Positions 34,308 through 43,361 of a stretch of 64,000 nt of DNA are shown piece after piece; position 1 is the first letter of the stretch; every line of letters starts with the position of its first letter. Both the position numbers and the translations under genes were made by a program. This stretch comes from UBA6168 sp039819485 (GTDB lineage Bacteria; Bacteroidota; Bacteroidia; Chitinophagales; Saprospiraceae). The notes under the pieces were generated by a model. It was not told the origin of the DNA. It saw only the letters and a list, made by a program, of their open reading frames with translations, and made no database searches. Where the stretch lies: assembly GCA_039819485.1 (NCBI GenBank), contig JBCBRY010000026.1, positions 21,721-85,720 of the forward strand, written 5' to 3'.

Positions 34308-36506
34308 TCACCCGAGCACTTCCTTCGCCGTAATGAACGGCTGGTCATACACCCGCGTCCCCGTTGCCCGATAGAGCGCATTCGCCAATGCCCCCATGAT
34401 CGGTGGCAGGGAAGGCTCGCCGAGGCCTGTCGGGTCGATGCCGTTATCGACAAAATAGGTGTCTATTTCGAGTGGTGCTTCCGAGTGTCGGATGAGACGG
34501 TATTTATCAAAATTCGCCTGGTCGGGCTGGCCGTTGGTGAAGGTCATCGCGCTGTACATGGCGTGGCCGATGCCGTCCACGATACCGCCCTCGATCTGGT
34601 TCTTGGCGGCGATCGGGTTCACGACGATACCGCAGTCGACGGCGCAGTAGACTTTCTTCACGCGCGGTTGGTTGTTCTCCATCACCACATCGACGGCCTG
34701 TGCAACGTAGGAGTTGTGGCAATAGTAAGCTGAAATGCCCCGGTGGACACCTTCTGCGGTGGAACCGCCGCATTTTTCTTTCAATAATTTCAACACCCCT
34801 GCATAGCGCTCGGCGTCGTAATCATTCTCCTCACCTACGGGATTGGCGATGGCCCGGTCAAACAATTCGAGGCGGAATTCAATCGGGTCTTTGCCCGCAG
34901 CTTCGGCCACTTCGTCGAGGAAGGACTGCTCGGCCCCGGCAATGAAATTGGAGCGGGGTGCCCGCCAGGCCCCCGTAGAGATATTGGAATCCTTCTCGTG
35001 GTTTTCCGCCAGGTAATTATCGACCGTCCCCGCCGGATAGCGGTTGGCATACACGGGGCTGCCATGTGTACCAGCTCCCCGCACATGAAAAGCGACCAGG
35101 TTGTTATTTTCATCCAGACCAGCCCGGTAAGTCACTTTATAGGCAGGGCGGTAGGTACCCTGTGTCATGTCGTCTTCGCGGGAATAGATCAGCTTGATCG
35201 GGGCACCCATCTTTTGTGAAATAGCGGCAGCTTCTACTGCAAAGTGGCCATAAAGACGGCGGCCAAAACCACCACCCATCCGGGTCATCATGATGGAGAT
35301 TTGCTCTTCTTTCATTCCCAACAGACTGGCAACTGATTTGCGTAAATATTCCGGCGTTTGAACCGGACCGATGAGTTCTGCTTTGTCTGCTTGCACATGG
35401 GCGAAAAAGTTCATCGGCTCCATGGTATTATGGGCGAGAAAGGGAGCGCTGTAGCTTCTTTCAATCACCTTGGTTGCTTGAGCGAACGCTGCGTCCGGAT
35501 TGCCGTCTTTACGAGCAGCTTCTTTGGGAGCTTTGGCCAGTAGGGCGGTCAACTTGGCCTCATGATCAGCAGAACTTTCTGCATCACCCGTTTTTTCCCA
35601 TTCTACTCGCAATGCTTTTTTGGCCTTCATCACCTGCCAGGTGGATTCACCGACAATGGCCACCAACTCCGGAAATGCATTCTCATCTGACCACAGTGGT
35701 TCGAAGCCTTCCGGCTGGGAATTGAAGGTGATCACGTCCTTGATGCCGGGCATGGCTTTGGCAGCCTCGGCATCCACCGACTTCAATTTCATCCCAAATG
35801 CGGGTGGATGCTCGATCATGGCGATGAGCATGCCGTCCTCTGAGTAGTCGAGGCCAAATAAGGGCGCCCCCATGGCGATCTTTTTGCCGTCCACATTGAG
35901 GCGGTCGGTACCGATGATCTTATAGTCTTTTGGATCTTTCAATTCGACCTCTTCAGGCACTTCGATGCCACCTGCCGAGGAGGCAATTTCACCATAACCC
36001 ATTTGTTGGTTGCTGGCTTTGTGATAGATCACACCGGCATCGGTCGTCAATTCGCCGACAGGTACGGACCATTGCTTGGCGGCAGCTTCCAGCAACATGC
36101 GTCGGGCGGCAGCCCCTGCCATACGGAGGCTGTCCCACCCCTTGCGGATGGACTGGCTGCCGCCAGCCAGTTGGCGTTCGAAATTAACTGTATCCAGTCC
36201 AGCCTGCTCGACCACCACGTTGTTCCAGTCGACATCCAGTTCTTCTGCAATGATCATCGGCATGGATGTTTTTACATTTTGCCCAATTTCAGGATTGGGT
36301 GACATAATGGTAACGACGCCATTTTCGCCTATTTTCAAATAGGCATTCACATCGAACCATTCTTTGGGCATGGCCAATACTTCTTCCTCTTTTACTGGTG
36401 GCTGGCAAGAAGCAAACCAGCTAAAACCAATTGCCATGCCCCCGCCCACAGCGGCAGAGGTTTTCACGAAAGACCTCCGGTTGTATTTTATTTTTACTAA
36501 AGTCAT
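34308..36506 (-). CDS. Xanthine dehydrogenase-family molybdopterin-binding subunit
   Basis: This 732-residue protein has a twin-arginine signal (NRRSFVKTSAAVGGG) and belongs to the aldehyde oxidase/isoquinoline 1-oxidoreductase (IorB-like) large-subunit family. Signatures include RMGGGFGRRLYGHFAVEAA (about residue 410), FRLELFDRAI, AVDCGIVVNPIAAKNQIEGG (about 645-664) and the C-terminal GLGEPSLPPIMGALANAL containing the catalytic Glu region. It hydroxylates an aldehyde or N-heterocycle in the periplasm with a molybdenum-cytosine dinucleotide cofactor; the substrate cannot be told. It pairs with the 2Fe-2S subunit 100 bp upstream. Confidence 0.92.
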   Translation of the reverse strand: MTLVKIKYNRRSFVKTSAAVGGGMAIGFSWFASCQPPVKEEEVLAMPKEWFDVNAYLKIGENGVVTIMSPNPEIGQNVKTSMPMIIAEELDVDWNNVVVEQAGLDTVNFERQLAGGSQSIRKGWDSLRMAGAAARRMLLEAAAKQWSVPVGELTTDAGVIYHKASNQQMGYGEIASSAGGIEVPEEVELKDPKDYKIIGTDRLNVDGKKIAMGAPLFGLDYSEDGMLIAMIEHPPAFGMKLKSVDAEAAKAMPGIKDVITFNSQPEGFEPLWSDENAFPELVAIVGESTWQVMKAKKALRVEWEKTGDAESSADHEAKLTALLAKAPKEAARKDGNPDAAFAQATKVIERSYSAPFLAHNTMEPMNFFAHVQADKAELIGPVQTPEYLRKSVASLLGMKEEQISIMMTRMGGGFGRRLYGHFAVEAAAISQKMGAPIKLIYSREDDMTQGTYRPAYKVTYRAGLDENNNLVAFHVRGAGTHGSPVYANRYPAGTVDNYLAENHEKDSNISTGAWRAPRSNFIAGAEQSFLDEVAEAAGKDPIEFRLELFDRAIANPVGEENDYDAERYAGVLKLLKEKCGGSTAEGVHRGISAYYCHNSYVAQAVDVVMENNQPRVKKVYCAVDCGIVVNPIAAKNQIEGGIVDGIGHAMYSAMTFTNGQPDQANFDKYRLIRHSEAPLEIDTYFVDNGIDPTGLGEPSLPPIMGALANALYRATGTRVYDQPFITAKEVLG

Positions 36507-36512
36507 TTTTTC

Positions 36513-36605
36513 GAAAATTTGAGATTGGAAATCGGGAAAATGGAAATTTGATTTTTAGAAACTGTTCGATCGAAACAATTTCATATTTCATCATTTCCAA
36601 TTTTC
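36513..36605. repeat. Inverted arms of GGAAAT/ATTTCC words
   Basis: GAAAATTTGAGATTGGAAAT-type words at 36515-36553 are complementary to TTCATCATTTCCAATTTTC-type words at 36580-36605. The spacer between the two hydroxylase subunit genes can fold into a long AT-rich hairpin. Confidence 0.5.
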
Positions 36606-36606
36606 A

Positions 36607-37068
36607 TTAACCCATTTTAGAAGCGGCCGTTTTTACTGCGGCACGGATGCGGGTATAAGTACCGCACCGGCAAATATTCCCGTTCATCGCTGCCGCTATG
36701 GTGGCATCGTCTGGATTCGGGTTGTCATTTAACAAAGACGCCGCCGTCATGATCTGACCAGCCTGACAGTAACCGCACTGTGGTACGTCATGCTCAATCC
36801 AGGCTTGCTGGACAGGATGGTCCCCTTTTTCTGAAAGGCCCTCTATGGTCGTAATAGATTTACCTTCCAAATTGGAAATGGGCAGGTTGCAGGAACGCAT
36901 GGCCATCCCTTCTACATGGATGGTACAGGCACCGCATTGGGCAATGCCGCAGCCGTACTTCGTGCCGACCAGATCGGCGTGGTCGCGCAGCACCCACAAG
37001 ATCGGAGTATCCGGATCGACATCGAACTGCTGTTTTTTTCCGTTGATGTTGAGATTGAAAATTGCCAT
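36607..37068 (-). CDS. (2Fe-2S)-binding subunit of molybdenum hydroxylase
   Basis: This 153-residue protein has the plant-type 2Fe-2S ligands in GCGIAQCGACTIHVEG (about residues 40-55, fourth Cys in RSCNLP). The second cluster is in CGYCQAGQIM and NICRCGTYTRIR (about 98-142). It is the IorA/CoxS-type electron-transfer subunit for the large subunit just downstream. It has no signal peptide of its own, as usual for complexes exported by the partner's twin-arginine signal. Confidence 0.93.
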   Translation of the reverse strand: MAIFNLNINGKKQQFDVDPDTPILWVLRDHADLVGTKYGCGIAQCGACTIHVEGMAMRSCNLPISNLEGKSITTIEGLSEKGDHPVQQAWIEHDVPQCGYCQAGQIMTAASLLNDNPNPDDATIAAAMNGNICRCGTYTRIRAAVKTAASKMG

Positions 37069-37382
37069 AGTGAAATTTTAAGGAAGCAGAAAAGGATTTT
37101 TTGAGGGGTCAGGGGTCAGGCGAACAAACTGACACCTGACTCCTGACCCCTGACCCCTCACTCAATCCATTTTCAGCAAACCCTTGGTGATGGTCAGTGA
37201 TTAGTTTTTTAGGCCGTTTTGGGGAAACGCTTTTGTGAAAGTTATTTGAAAGGACTGGTTTTACATGAATTAGCGGCCTGACAAAGGTATTATTTTTTAA
37301 ATAAACATACGGCGGACATAAACAGCGGATGGCAGTAAACTGAATTTACCTATTTTGCCCACTCGCTTACTCACCCACTTAC
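37069..37382. other. Intergenic region with hairpin
   Basis: This 314-bp spacer upstream of the 2Fe-2S gene is dominated by the TCAGGGG-word hairpin at 37102-37160. No ORF is supported. Confidence 0.4.
37102..37160. repeat. Perfect 19-bp hairpin of (GGTCAGG) words
   Basis: TGAGGGGTCAGGGGTCAGG (37102-37120) and its exact complement (37142-37160) flank a loop that itself contains two more CTGAC words. It lies ~35 bp upstream of the 2Fe-2S gene start. The same words occur at 3739-3825 and 43036-43107. Confidence 0.65.
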
Positions 37383-37961
37383 TCATTGCATGATTTCCAT
37401 GGTCACAAACCCAACCAGCGTACCATCTCCTTTTCTGGAAAGGTCGATTAAAAACTGTTGGTCATTCCTGGCGACGGACTTCCGGCCCAGGTACCCCGTG
37501 TGTTGTTTAAAATGCAAGTCGTATGCTTCGGGGTTTGCCCCAAAAACGGTCGTATGAATGTGCCGGTTATCATCGGAGCTGCCATAACTCCCCGGCAGGA
37601 TGGTTTCCAGATAAAACATACCGAGGTCGTTGGTGATTAATTCACCTCGCAGGCGGGCGGTTTTTTCGTCGTCCGGATTGGACTGCTGATAGTCGCCGGA
37701 CTGGTCCGTTTGGTAAAAATGGATCAACTGGTTGTTCAACGGGCGTTTGTCGTCGTTCCAGATCAATTTGCCGCAGATGACGAGGCGTTCTCCAGGCTCC
37801 TCGTCTTTGGCCATTTTCAATTTATTGCGCGGGGCCAGGTTTTTGTAGCCCCTGATCTTGTAATCATTTTTTTCAGTAATAGGCGGGATGGTGCGGTCCA
37901 CCTGGCAGGCGGTAACGAAGAGAATGGAAAGGAACAAAAAAACGGTCGTATTAATTTTCAT
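37383..37961 (-). CDS. Intradiol dioxygenase-like lipoprotein
   Basis: This 192-residue protein has a lipobox Cys at residue 19 (ILFVTACQ). The mature part has the intradiol dioxygenase pattern: LNNQLIHFYQTDQSGDY, then RLRGELITNDLGMFYLETILPGSYG and DDNRHIHTTVFG (about residues 133-146), with a Tyr and the HIH pair in the metal-ligand positions. It is probably anchored in the outer or inner membrane facing the periplasm, so its substrate is extracellular or periplasmic. The neighbouring molybdenum hydroxylase and pirin fit an oxidative degradation role, but that is inference. Confidence 0.78.
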   Translation of the reverse strand: MKINTTVFLFLSILFVTACQVDRTIPPITEKNDYKIRGYKNLAPRNKLKMAKDEEPGERLVICGKLIWNDDKRPLNNQLIHFYQTDQSGDYQQSNPDDEKTARLRGELITNDLGMFYLETILPGSYGSSDDNRHIHTTVFGANPEAYDLHFKQHTGYLGRKSVARNDQQFLIDLSRKGDGTLVGFVTMEIMQ

Positions 37962-37991
37962 GTCGCTTTATTTGGTAAAATACAAACGGCA

Positions 37992-38032
37992 AAAAAACAA
38001 AAAAGCCCGAACCAAATCCAATTGGCCCGGAC
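37992..38032 (-). terminator. Terminator-like hairpin (minus strand)
   Basis: On the minus strand GTCCGGGCCAA pairs with TTGGTTCGGGC, followed by TTTTTTGTTTTTTT. It lies upstream of the dioxygenase lipoprotein and would end transcripts from the pirin side. There are two G-U pairs. Confidence 0.55.
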
Positions 38033-38060
38033 TATTTATTTGCAATATTGACTTCATAAA

Positions 38061-38187
38061 TAAGTGACTGTTCAAAAAAAATGACACTTTTCCTTTGTCT
38101 GAAAAAGCGTTTTGAGGCTTGGAAATCAAACATTCGCCCAAATAAAAGTGTCATTTTTAGCGCTCCTTATCTTTGTCCAGGCACTTA
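38061..38187. mobile_element. MITE-like element, copy E
   Basis: It begins TAAGTGACTGTTCAAAAA and contains AAAAGTGTCATTTTTAGC, ending GTCCAGGCACTTA. The ends TAAGTG/CACTTA are inverted. It occupies most of the 316-bp spacer between the dioxygenase lipoprotein and the pirin gene. No coding capacity. Confidence 0.7.
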
Positions 38188-38277
38188 CTTTATCAAATAA
38201 TGTGTTTCAGAAATTCCAGCAGGTGCCAGGTGCAAATCTCAGAAAGGAGTGCCTGAGCTGTTTGAAACGCGTATATT

Positions 38278-39159
38278 TTAACCCAACTGCATCGGCACGT
38301 CCATCAGCAGCACTTTTGCATCTGCATCGGCCACTATCTCAAAACTGTCCGTATCCCACATGCCGAAGCCGTCCCGTTTTTCGAGCGGCTGCCCGGCAAT
38401 GGTCACTTTGCCTTCCAGCACAAATGCATAAACACCGTTTCCGTTGCGCTTGATCTGATACGTTTCACGACAGCCCTTTTCTAAATCGCCCAGATGGAAC
38501 CAGGCGTCCTGATGCACCCATACCCCTGCGTCGTCAGGAGAAGGGGACAAGACCTGGTAAAGCTTGTTTTTCAGGTGGTTATTGTTTAAAGTGATTTGAT
38601 CGTAACGGGGCGCCACGTTTTTTTGGCGGGGGAACATCCAGATCTGTAGAAATTTCACCTCCTGATTTGCATTCTTGTTGTATTCGCTGTGATAGATACC
38701 CGTGCCGGCACTCATCACCTGCACGTCGCCCTGTCGGATGACGGCCACGTTGCCCATGCTGTCTTTGTGTTCCAGGTCACCTTCCAGAGGAATGGAAATA
38801 ATCTCCATGTTGTCGTGCGGGTGTCTGCCGAATCCCCGGCCAGCCGCCACCCGGTCGTCATTGAGTACCCGCAATACGCCAAAATGCATTCTTTCCGGAT
38901 TGCGGTAATTGGCGAATGAAAAGGTGTGGTGGGTATCGAGCCAGCCGTGATTGGCATGCCCCCTGGTATTGGCCTTGTGCAAAACCGTTTTCATGGTAGT
39001 CACCTCTTTGTTCGGCAAATGATTGAAACCGACCTGTTCCATCAGTTTGTCATAAGTGGATTTTTTGATTTCATGGTTATTGGCCTTCAAACCACTGGTT
39101 CCGGCAGCAATGCCCGCGGCACCAAGCAATGTTTTTTTGATAAAATTTTTTCGATCCAT
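38278..39159 (-). CDS. Pirin-family protein with N-terminal export signal
   Basis: This 293-residue bicupin has pirin/YhaK signatures: HANHGWLDTHHTFSFANY (about residues 68-85), RGFGRHPHDNMEIIS (metal His pair and Glu), GDVQVMSAGTGIYHSEYN, and LQIWMFPR. The first ~26 residues (RKNFIKKTLLGAAGIAAGTSG) look like a twin-arginine-type signal but with RK instead of RR. Most pirins are cytoplasmic, so periplasmic placement would be unusual. Quercetinase-like dioxygenase activity is known for some relatives. A second start at Met55 (MKTVLHKA) would give a normal cytoplasmic pirin, so the signal is uncertain. Confidence 0.85.
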   Translation of the reverse strand: MDRKNFIKKTLLGAAGIAAGTSGLKANNHEIKKSTYDKLMEQVGFNHLPNKEVTTMKTVLHKANTRGHANHGWLDTHHTFSFANYRNPERMHFGVLRVLNDDRVAAGRGFGRHPHDNMEIISIPLEGDLEHKDSMGNVAVIRQGDVQVMSAGTGIYHSEYNKNANQEVKFLQIWMFPRQKNVAPRYDQITLNNNHLKNKLYQVLSPSPDDAGVWVHQDAWFHLGDLEKGCRETYQIKRNGNGVYAFVLEGKVTIAGQPLEKRDGFGMWDTDSFEIVADADAKVLLMDVPMQLG

Positions 39160-39410
39160 GTTGTTGATAATTGTAAGTTGATGATTTCCCGATCTGTGGT
39201 ACGGGACTTAGCTTCGCTCAAATTGATAGCTGAGAACAAATCGTTAACAGCTGTTACAAAGGTGCTGCCATATAGTTTATGTTGAAATGTGAAAATGGTG
39301 GTTAGTCATATAGAAATGGCCGAAAGCGTTGCAAAGACAGCCGCTTGTGATTCATTGCTTTATTTCCCATCCTCGTTACATTTATTACCTTAGCAGAAAA
39401 ATTTGGAACC

Positions 39411-41045
39411 ATGAAAAAATCGGCCTTCTTCCTGTCCATCTTTTTTTCAGTTTTACTTTTTTTGAATTGTAAAAATGAAAAAAAACCACCTGCTGCCGTG
39501 GATCAGTTAGGTGAAATCCATACCCATTTTTCCGGCAATGAAGCGGCTCTGCCCCATTTTGAAAAAGGGTTGAAACTGCTCCACAACTTTGAATACGACG
39601 CAGCTTGCGAGGCGTTTTTAGAAGCCCAGGAGAAGGACTCCACCTGTGTTATGGCCTATTGGGGCGAAGCCATGACCTACAACCATCCGCTGTGGCGGCA
39701 GCAAGACTATGACAAAGGCCAGGCGGCTTTGGGCAAACTGGCAGAAACACCCGCAGAGCGGGCAGCCATTGCAAAAACGGATCTGGAAAAAGATTTTTTA
39801 CAGTGCATGGAAATCATGTACGGCCCAAAAGGTGCCAAAAAAGAACGCGACAGCATGTACTCCAAGCAGCTCGAACGGATGTACAAAAAATATGAAGGCA
39901 ACGAGGAAGTGGCTACCTTTTACGCCCTCTCTCTGCTCGGCTCGGTGAAAGTCGGGCGAGACATCCCGACTTATGAAAAAGGGGCTGAAGTCGTAAAAGG
40001 GGTTTTGAAAAACAATCCCAACCACCCCGGTGCGCTACACTATCTCATCCATAGTTACGATGATCCAGGACATGCCCCAAAGGCTTTGCCGGCGGCTTTC
40101 AGCTATTCAAAAGTGGCCGCAGATGCCACCCACGCCCTGCATATGCCTTCCCACATATTTGTCGCCGTAGGTATGTGGGACGAGGTAGTCAAATCCAATA
40201 TTGCTTCCTGGAATGCCAGTGCAGAAGCGGCTGAAAAAGACTCGACCAGCAAAAGCTTCGGCAGCTACCATGCGTTACACTGGTGGGCTTATGGACTATT
40301 GCAGCAAGGCCGCTTCGAAGAAGCACATGAACTGGTCTCCAATATGAACCAATATGCCAACGACAAGCCCAATAAACGGGCCCGTGGTTACCTCATTGAC
40401 ATGAAAGGCAACTACTTGGCAGAATCAGGTGATTGGGCCAGTGACGTCGCAAATTTCACTACCAAAACGGAAGACCTGAACATAACCACACAAGCCCTCG
40501 CTCTCTTCCTCGACGGTCGAGTGGCCTACAACGAGAAAAACAGCCAGGCCATCATCGACATCATTTCAGGCATAGAAGCCGCTCGTGCAGATGCCTCCAA
40601 ACTGGTCAGTGAAGAAGGGATCCCCATGTGCTCATCTTCCGGTGGCGCCAACCGGCAAGCCCCCAACCAGGCCGACCTCGACCAGGCGAAAATCCTGGAA
40701 CTGGAGCTGCGGGCCCTGCTGGCCATGCTCCACGGAGAGCCTGCCAAAGCTGAACCATTTTTAAAAGAAGCAACCGAACTGGAAGCGGCCACCAGTTATT
40801 CCTTTGGCCCACCCATCATTGTGATCCCTTCGTACGAATTATATGGGAATTTCCTTTTGGAGCAGGGGCGGGGTGAAGAAGCAGCAGCCCAATTTGACAA
40901 AGCGCTGGGAAAAGGCCCCAAACGGAGGCTGGCTTTACAGGGACGAATGGCGGCCGCTAAAATGATGAAGGACGAAGCCAAAATCAAAGAACTGGAAAAA
41001 GTACTGGCAGAGGCAGAAGGAGCAGCAAAGCAGGAAAACATTTAA
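39411..41045 (+). CDS. TPR-containing lipoprotein
   Basis: This 544-residue protein has lipobox FLNC (Cys at residue 20). The helical body begins ALPHFEKGLKLLHNFEYDAACEAF (a TPR) and contains the conserved block HALHMPSHIFVAVGMWDEVV near residue 243. More TPR-like helices follow up to FLLEQGRGEEAAAQFDKALGKG near the end. It is probably a periplasm-facing lipoprotein scaffold. The family is common in Bacteroidetes, with no function I know. It is followed 126 bp later by another lipoprotein gene. Confidence 0.85.
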   Translation: MKKSAFFLSIFFSVLLFLNCKNEKKPPAAVDQLGEIHTHFSGNEAALPHFEKGLKLLHNFEYDAACEAFLEAQEKDSTCVMAYWGEAMTYNHPLWRQQDYDKGQAALGKLAETPAERAAIAKTDLEKDFLQCMEIMYGPKGAKKERDSMYSKQLERMYKKYEGNEEVATFYALSLLGSVKVGRDIPTYEKGAEVVKGVLKNNPNHPGALHYLIHSYDDPGHAPKALPAAFSYSKVAADATHALHMPSHIFVAVGMWDEVVKSNIASWNASAEAAEKDSTSKSFGSYHALHWWAYGLLQQGRFEEAHELVSNMNQYANDKPNKRARGYLIDMKGNYLAESGDWASDVANFTTKTEDLNITTQALALFLDGRVAYNEKNSQAIIDIISGIEAARADASKLVSEEGIPMCSSSGGANRQAPNQADLDQAKILELELRALLAMLHGEPAKAEPFLKEATELEAATSYSFGPPIIVIPSYELYGNFLLEQGRGEEAAAQFDKALGKGPKRRLALQGRMAAAKMMKDEAKIKELEKVLAEAEGAAKQENI

Positions 41046-41171
41046 ACTGACCCCGTTTCTATTAGAGTTCGCGAAATTACTGCGCAATGCTTCGAAGAGA
41101 TTTAGACACCGCTAAACTTTGCGGACAACTTTGCGAAGCCTTCGGAAAACTTAGCCTAACATAATCATTTC

Positions 41172-42011
41172 ATGAAAATCCAAAATATTCTACCCATCGC
41201 CTGTGTTGTTTTCTTTGCCTGCAACAGCAAGCCCTCTTCCCCACCATCCGAACCTGCTGCTCCTGATTCGCCAGCTTACAACTGTGAGGTGACCAAAGCC
41301 CAATTCCTGCAATTGGATTCCCTGGTTGCCACCATGCAGGACATCGACGCCTGGGGGGATGATGCTGCCCTCGACTCTATTGCCGAACTGAACGATGCCA
41401 TCGCTGCACGACTGCAAAAGCTGCTGGCCTGCGCCGCAGTTGAAACCCTCGACCTGAGCGGCGATGCTTTTGAGCGCCTCTATTATGCGCAAACGGAAGA
41501 CGGGCGCATCCGTAATTTTAATTGGTACGCCAACAACGGTGGTACCTGGCAGGAGATGCGGCGCATTTATCAATATTACCCGAGACCGAAAGTGGCGAAA
41601 GCTACTGAGACGGACTACTACGCCGGTGCTACCCGTTTTTTTACACTGAAAAGTGACCAGCCAATGTATTTAGGGCTGGGTGCCGACAAGGTTTGCAGTA
41701 CTTGCATGGTCGAATATGCTACCCTTTTCTCTTTTGAGGCCGATACCTTGCGCAGAGATGAGGTGGTTACGCTGGAATCCCGGATGGGGAATTTAGTAAA
41801 ATTCGAATTCGACCCTGCTACCCAAACACTTAAATACATCATGGTTGTCGACGACCTGAACGAAGGATGGACTCAAGACATGCCCAAACAAAAATGGAGC
41901 GACCTGAACCTGGATTTGGGAAACGAATATGAGGGTTATGAACCGGAGGCTGATGCGGAGGTTGTGATGGGAAGCTTTGTATTTGATGGGAAAGGATTTG
42001 TTGATCAATGA
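41172..42011 (+). CDS. Lipoprotein of unknown function
   Basis: This 279-residue protein has a lipobox Cys at residue 17 (CVVFFACNSK) and a Pro/Ser-rich linker. A helical region (~40-95) is followed by a beta-rich domain with RNFNWYANNGGTWQEMRRIYQYYP, FFTLKSDQPMYLGLG and YIMVVDDLNEGW. Two Cys (KVCSTCMVEY) may pair. I do not recognise the family. It probably forms an operon with the TPR lipoprotein upstream. Confidence 0.75.
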   Translation: MKIQNILPIACVVFFACNSKPSSPPSEPAAPDSPAYNCEVTKAQFLQLDSLVATMQDIDAWGDDAALDSIAELNDAIAARLQKLLACAAVETLDLSGDAFERLYYAQTEDGRIRNFNWYANNGGTWQEMRRIYQYYPRPKVAKATETDYYAGATRFFTLKSDQPMYLGLGADKVCSTCMVEYATLFSFEADTLRRDEVVTLESRMGNLVKFEFDPATQTLKYIMVVDDLNEGWTQDMPKQKWSDLNLDLGNEYEGYEPEADAEVVMGSFVFDGKGFVDQ

Positions 42012-42251
42012 TGCTGATGGTTGAAAGATTGGCCATCAAAATTCAAAAACGCCTGCCTTAAAAAGGATGTGTTTGAATTTGTGTTTGTCTTTGAGTTTGA
42101 CCAGTGTCAAACCGCTTCCAAGGCTTGTGCGCAGTTTATTGCCTGCCTATTTTCACCCAGTTCATCGACTGGTAAAAATTGCCTGAAGATCTTTTCTGTT
42201 ACTGAAAGCTCGTAAAAAGGTAAATTTTGAGTTGCTCTGCTCAATTAATTA

Positions 42252-42290
42252 AACAAGGGTCATCGCAAAGAATGTGCGATGACCCTTGTT
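42252..42290. terminator. Bidirectional terminator
   Basis: AACAAGGGTCATCGCA, a 7-nt loop and the exact complement form a 16-bp stem just after the stop of the minus-strand gene at 42295. It also serves the convergent plus-strand side. Confidence 0.75.
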
Positions 42291-42294
42291 TAAT

Positions 42295-43014
42295 TTACAT
42301 CCGTCCATCATTCACTCCACCCCTTCTGCCTCGGCGGTGCTGGCCTTTTTCTGGTCGTATCTCCTCCAGTTGTTTCATCTGCTCTGGAGTAAGGATTTTT
42401 TCCATAGCAGCTTTTTGTTCCTCTTTCAACTGTTGCATGGACTCCTTGCCAGCGGCTCTTTGTTCTTTGTTTTTCTCAATAATAGCCTGTCTTTTCTGGG
42501 CAAATTCCAGGTTTACTTTTTCCAGTTCTGTGACCTGATCTTTATTGAGGCCGAGTTGCTCCGTCATTTTTTCGGTCATTTTGGCCGCCCTGTCTTCTGG
42601 TGACATGGACTTGCGGTTGTCTTGTCCTTTGCGGCGACCTTCCTTCCGCATTTTTACTTTTTCGGCACGGGCTGCCTGCATTTTTTCCATTTCGGCAAAT
42701 TGTTCATCGGTCAGGACTTCTTTCAATTCTGCTTTTTTTGCTTCTTGTATTTTTTGACGTTCAGCCCGTTTGGTTGCCCGCTCCGCTTCGGCCTGTTCTT
42801 TTTGGACCTTGGCCTGTTCGGCGTATTTTAGATTAATGGCCTTCACTTTTTCTACCTGCTGTTCGTCGAGCGATAATTTTTCGGTCATGTGGGCAGTCTG
42901 CTTTTCGGCCATTTTTTCCGGGTCGAACTGACGGTCGGCACGTTGTGCATGCATGGCAAATACAGCTATCAGTAGCAACAACAGGGCGGGCAATATTCTT
43001 TTCGTGATTTTCAT
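42295..43014 (-). CDS. Exported coiled-coil protein (Spy/DUF4890-like)
   Basis: This 239-residue protein has a signal peptide (LPALLLLLIAVFAMHAQ) and an almost entirely helical, highly charged mature part. It contains an internal duplication: HMTEKLSLDEQQVEKVKAIN (about residues 42-61) is repeated as KMTEQLGLNKDQVTELEKVN, each followed by a basic/Glu-rich helix ending LTDEQFAEMEKMQ or LTPEQMKQLEEI. This two-copy LTxxQ pattern resembles Spy/CpxP-type periplasmic chaperones and DUF4890. A chaperone or stress role is inferred. It ends in an Arg/Gly-rich tail. Confidence 0.8.
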   Translation of the reverse strand: MKITKRILPALLLLLIAVFAMHAQRADRQFDPEKMAEKQTAHMTEKLSLDEQQVEKVKAINLKYAEQAKVQKEQAEAERATKRAERQKIQEAKKAELKEVLTDEQFAEMEKMQAARAEKVKMRKEGRRKGQDNRKSMSPEDRAAKMTEKMTEQLGLNKDQVTELEKVNLEFAQKRQAIIEKNKEQRAAGKESMQQLKEEQKAAMEKILTPEQMKQLEEIRPEKGQHRRGRRGGVNDGRM

Positions 43015-43361
43015 GTTTGTGAAATTTTGAATTTTAAGGAGTCAGGAGTCAGAGGTCAGGGGTCAGTATTTAACTGTCTGCCCCCTGACTCCTGCCCCCT
43101 GATTTCTTGTGTTAAACAATCAGGTTGAAATCAATTTCGAAAAGTATGACTGGACAAGTATGGAAAGGTTAAAAGCAGGATGGCAGATTCTCAACCAAAG
43201 GATGGAATTTGTCTATCAATCTTTAAAAATTCCAGATGACTTTAGGAGAAATGGCAAAAATGCGGGCGAGATTAACTACAAAATATTTAAGCCCATTCGA
43301 TCGGAGGTGGCCCCGAAGTGGATTCAGGGCCGGCAAAATTGTATTTTTTCTGTTCAAAGCC
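43015..43361. other. Intergenic region with hairpin repeat
   Basis: This 347-bp spacer lies between two minus-strand genes. It holds the TCAGG-word inverted repeat (43036-43107). A plus-strand frame starting at 43109 has no recognisable features and antisense overlap with the next gene, so I do not call it. Confidence 0.4.
43036..43107. repeat. Inverted arms of (GTCAGGAG) words
   Basis: The left arm (43036-43066) is GGAGTCAGGAGTCAGAGG-type and the right arm (about 43074-43107) is the complementary CCCCCTGACTCCTGCC-type. Together they form a long imperfect hairpin 22 bp upstream of the coiled-coil gene start. Confidence 0.6.
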
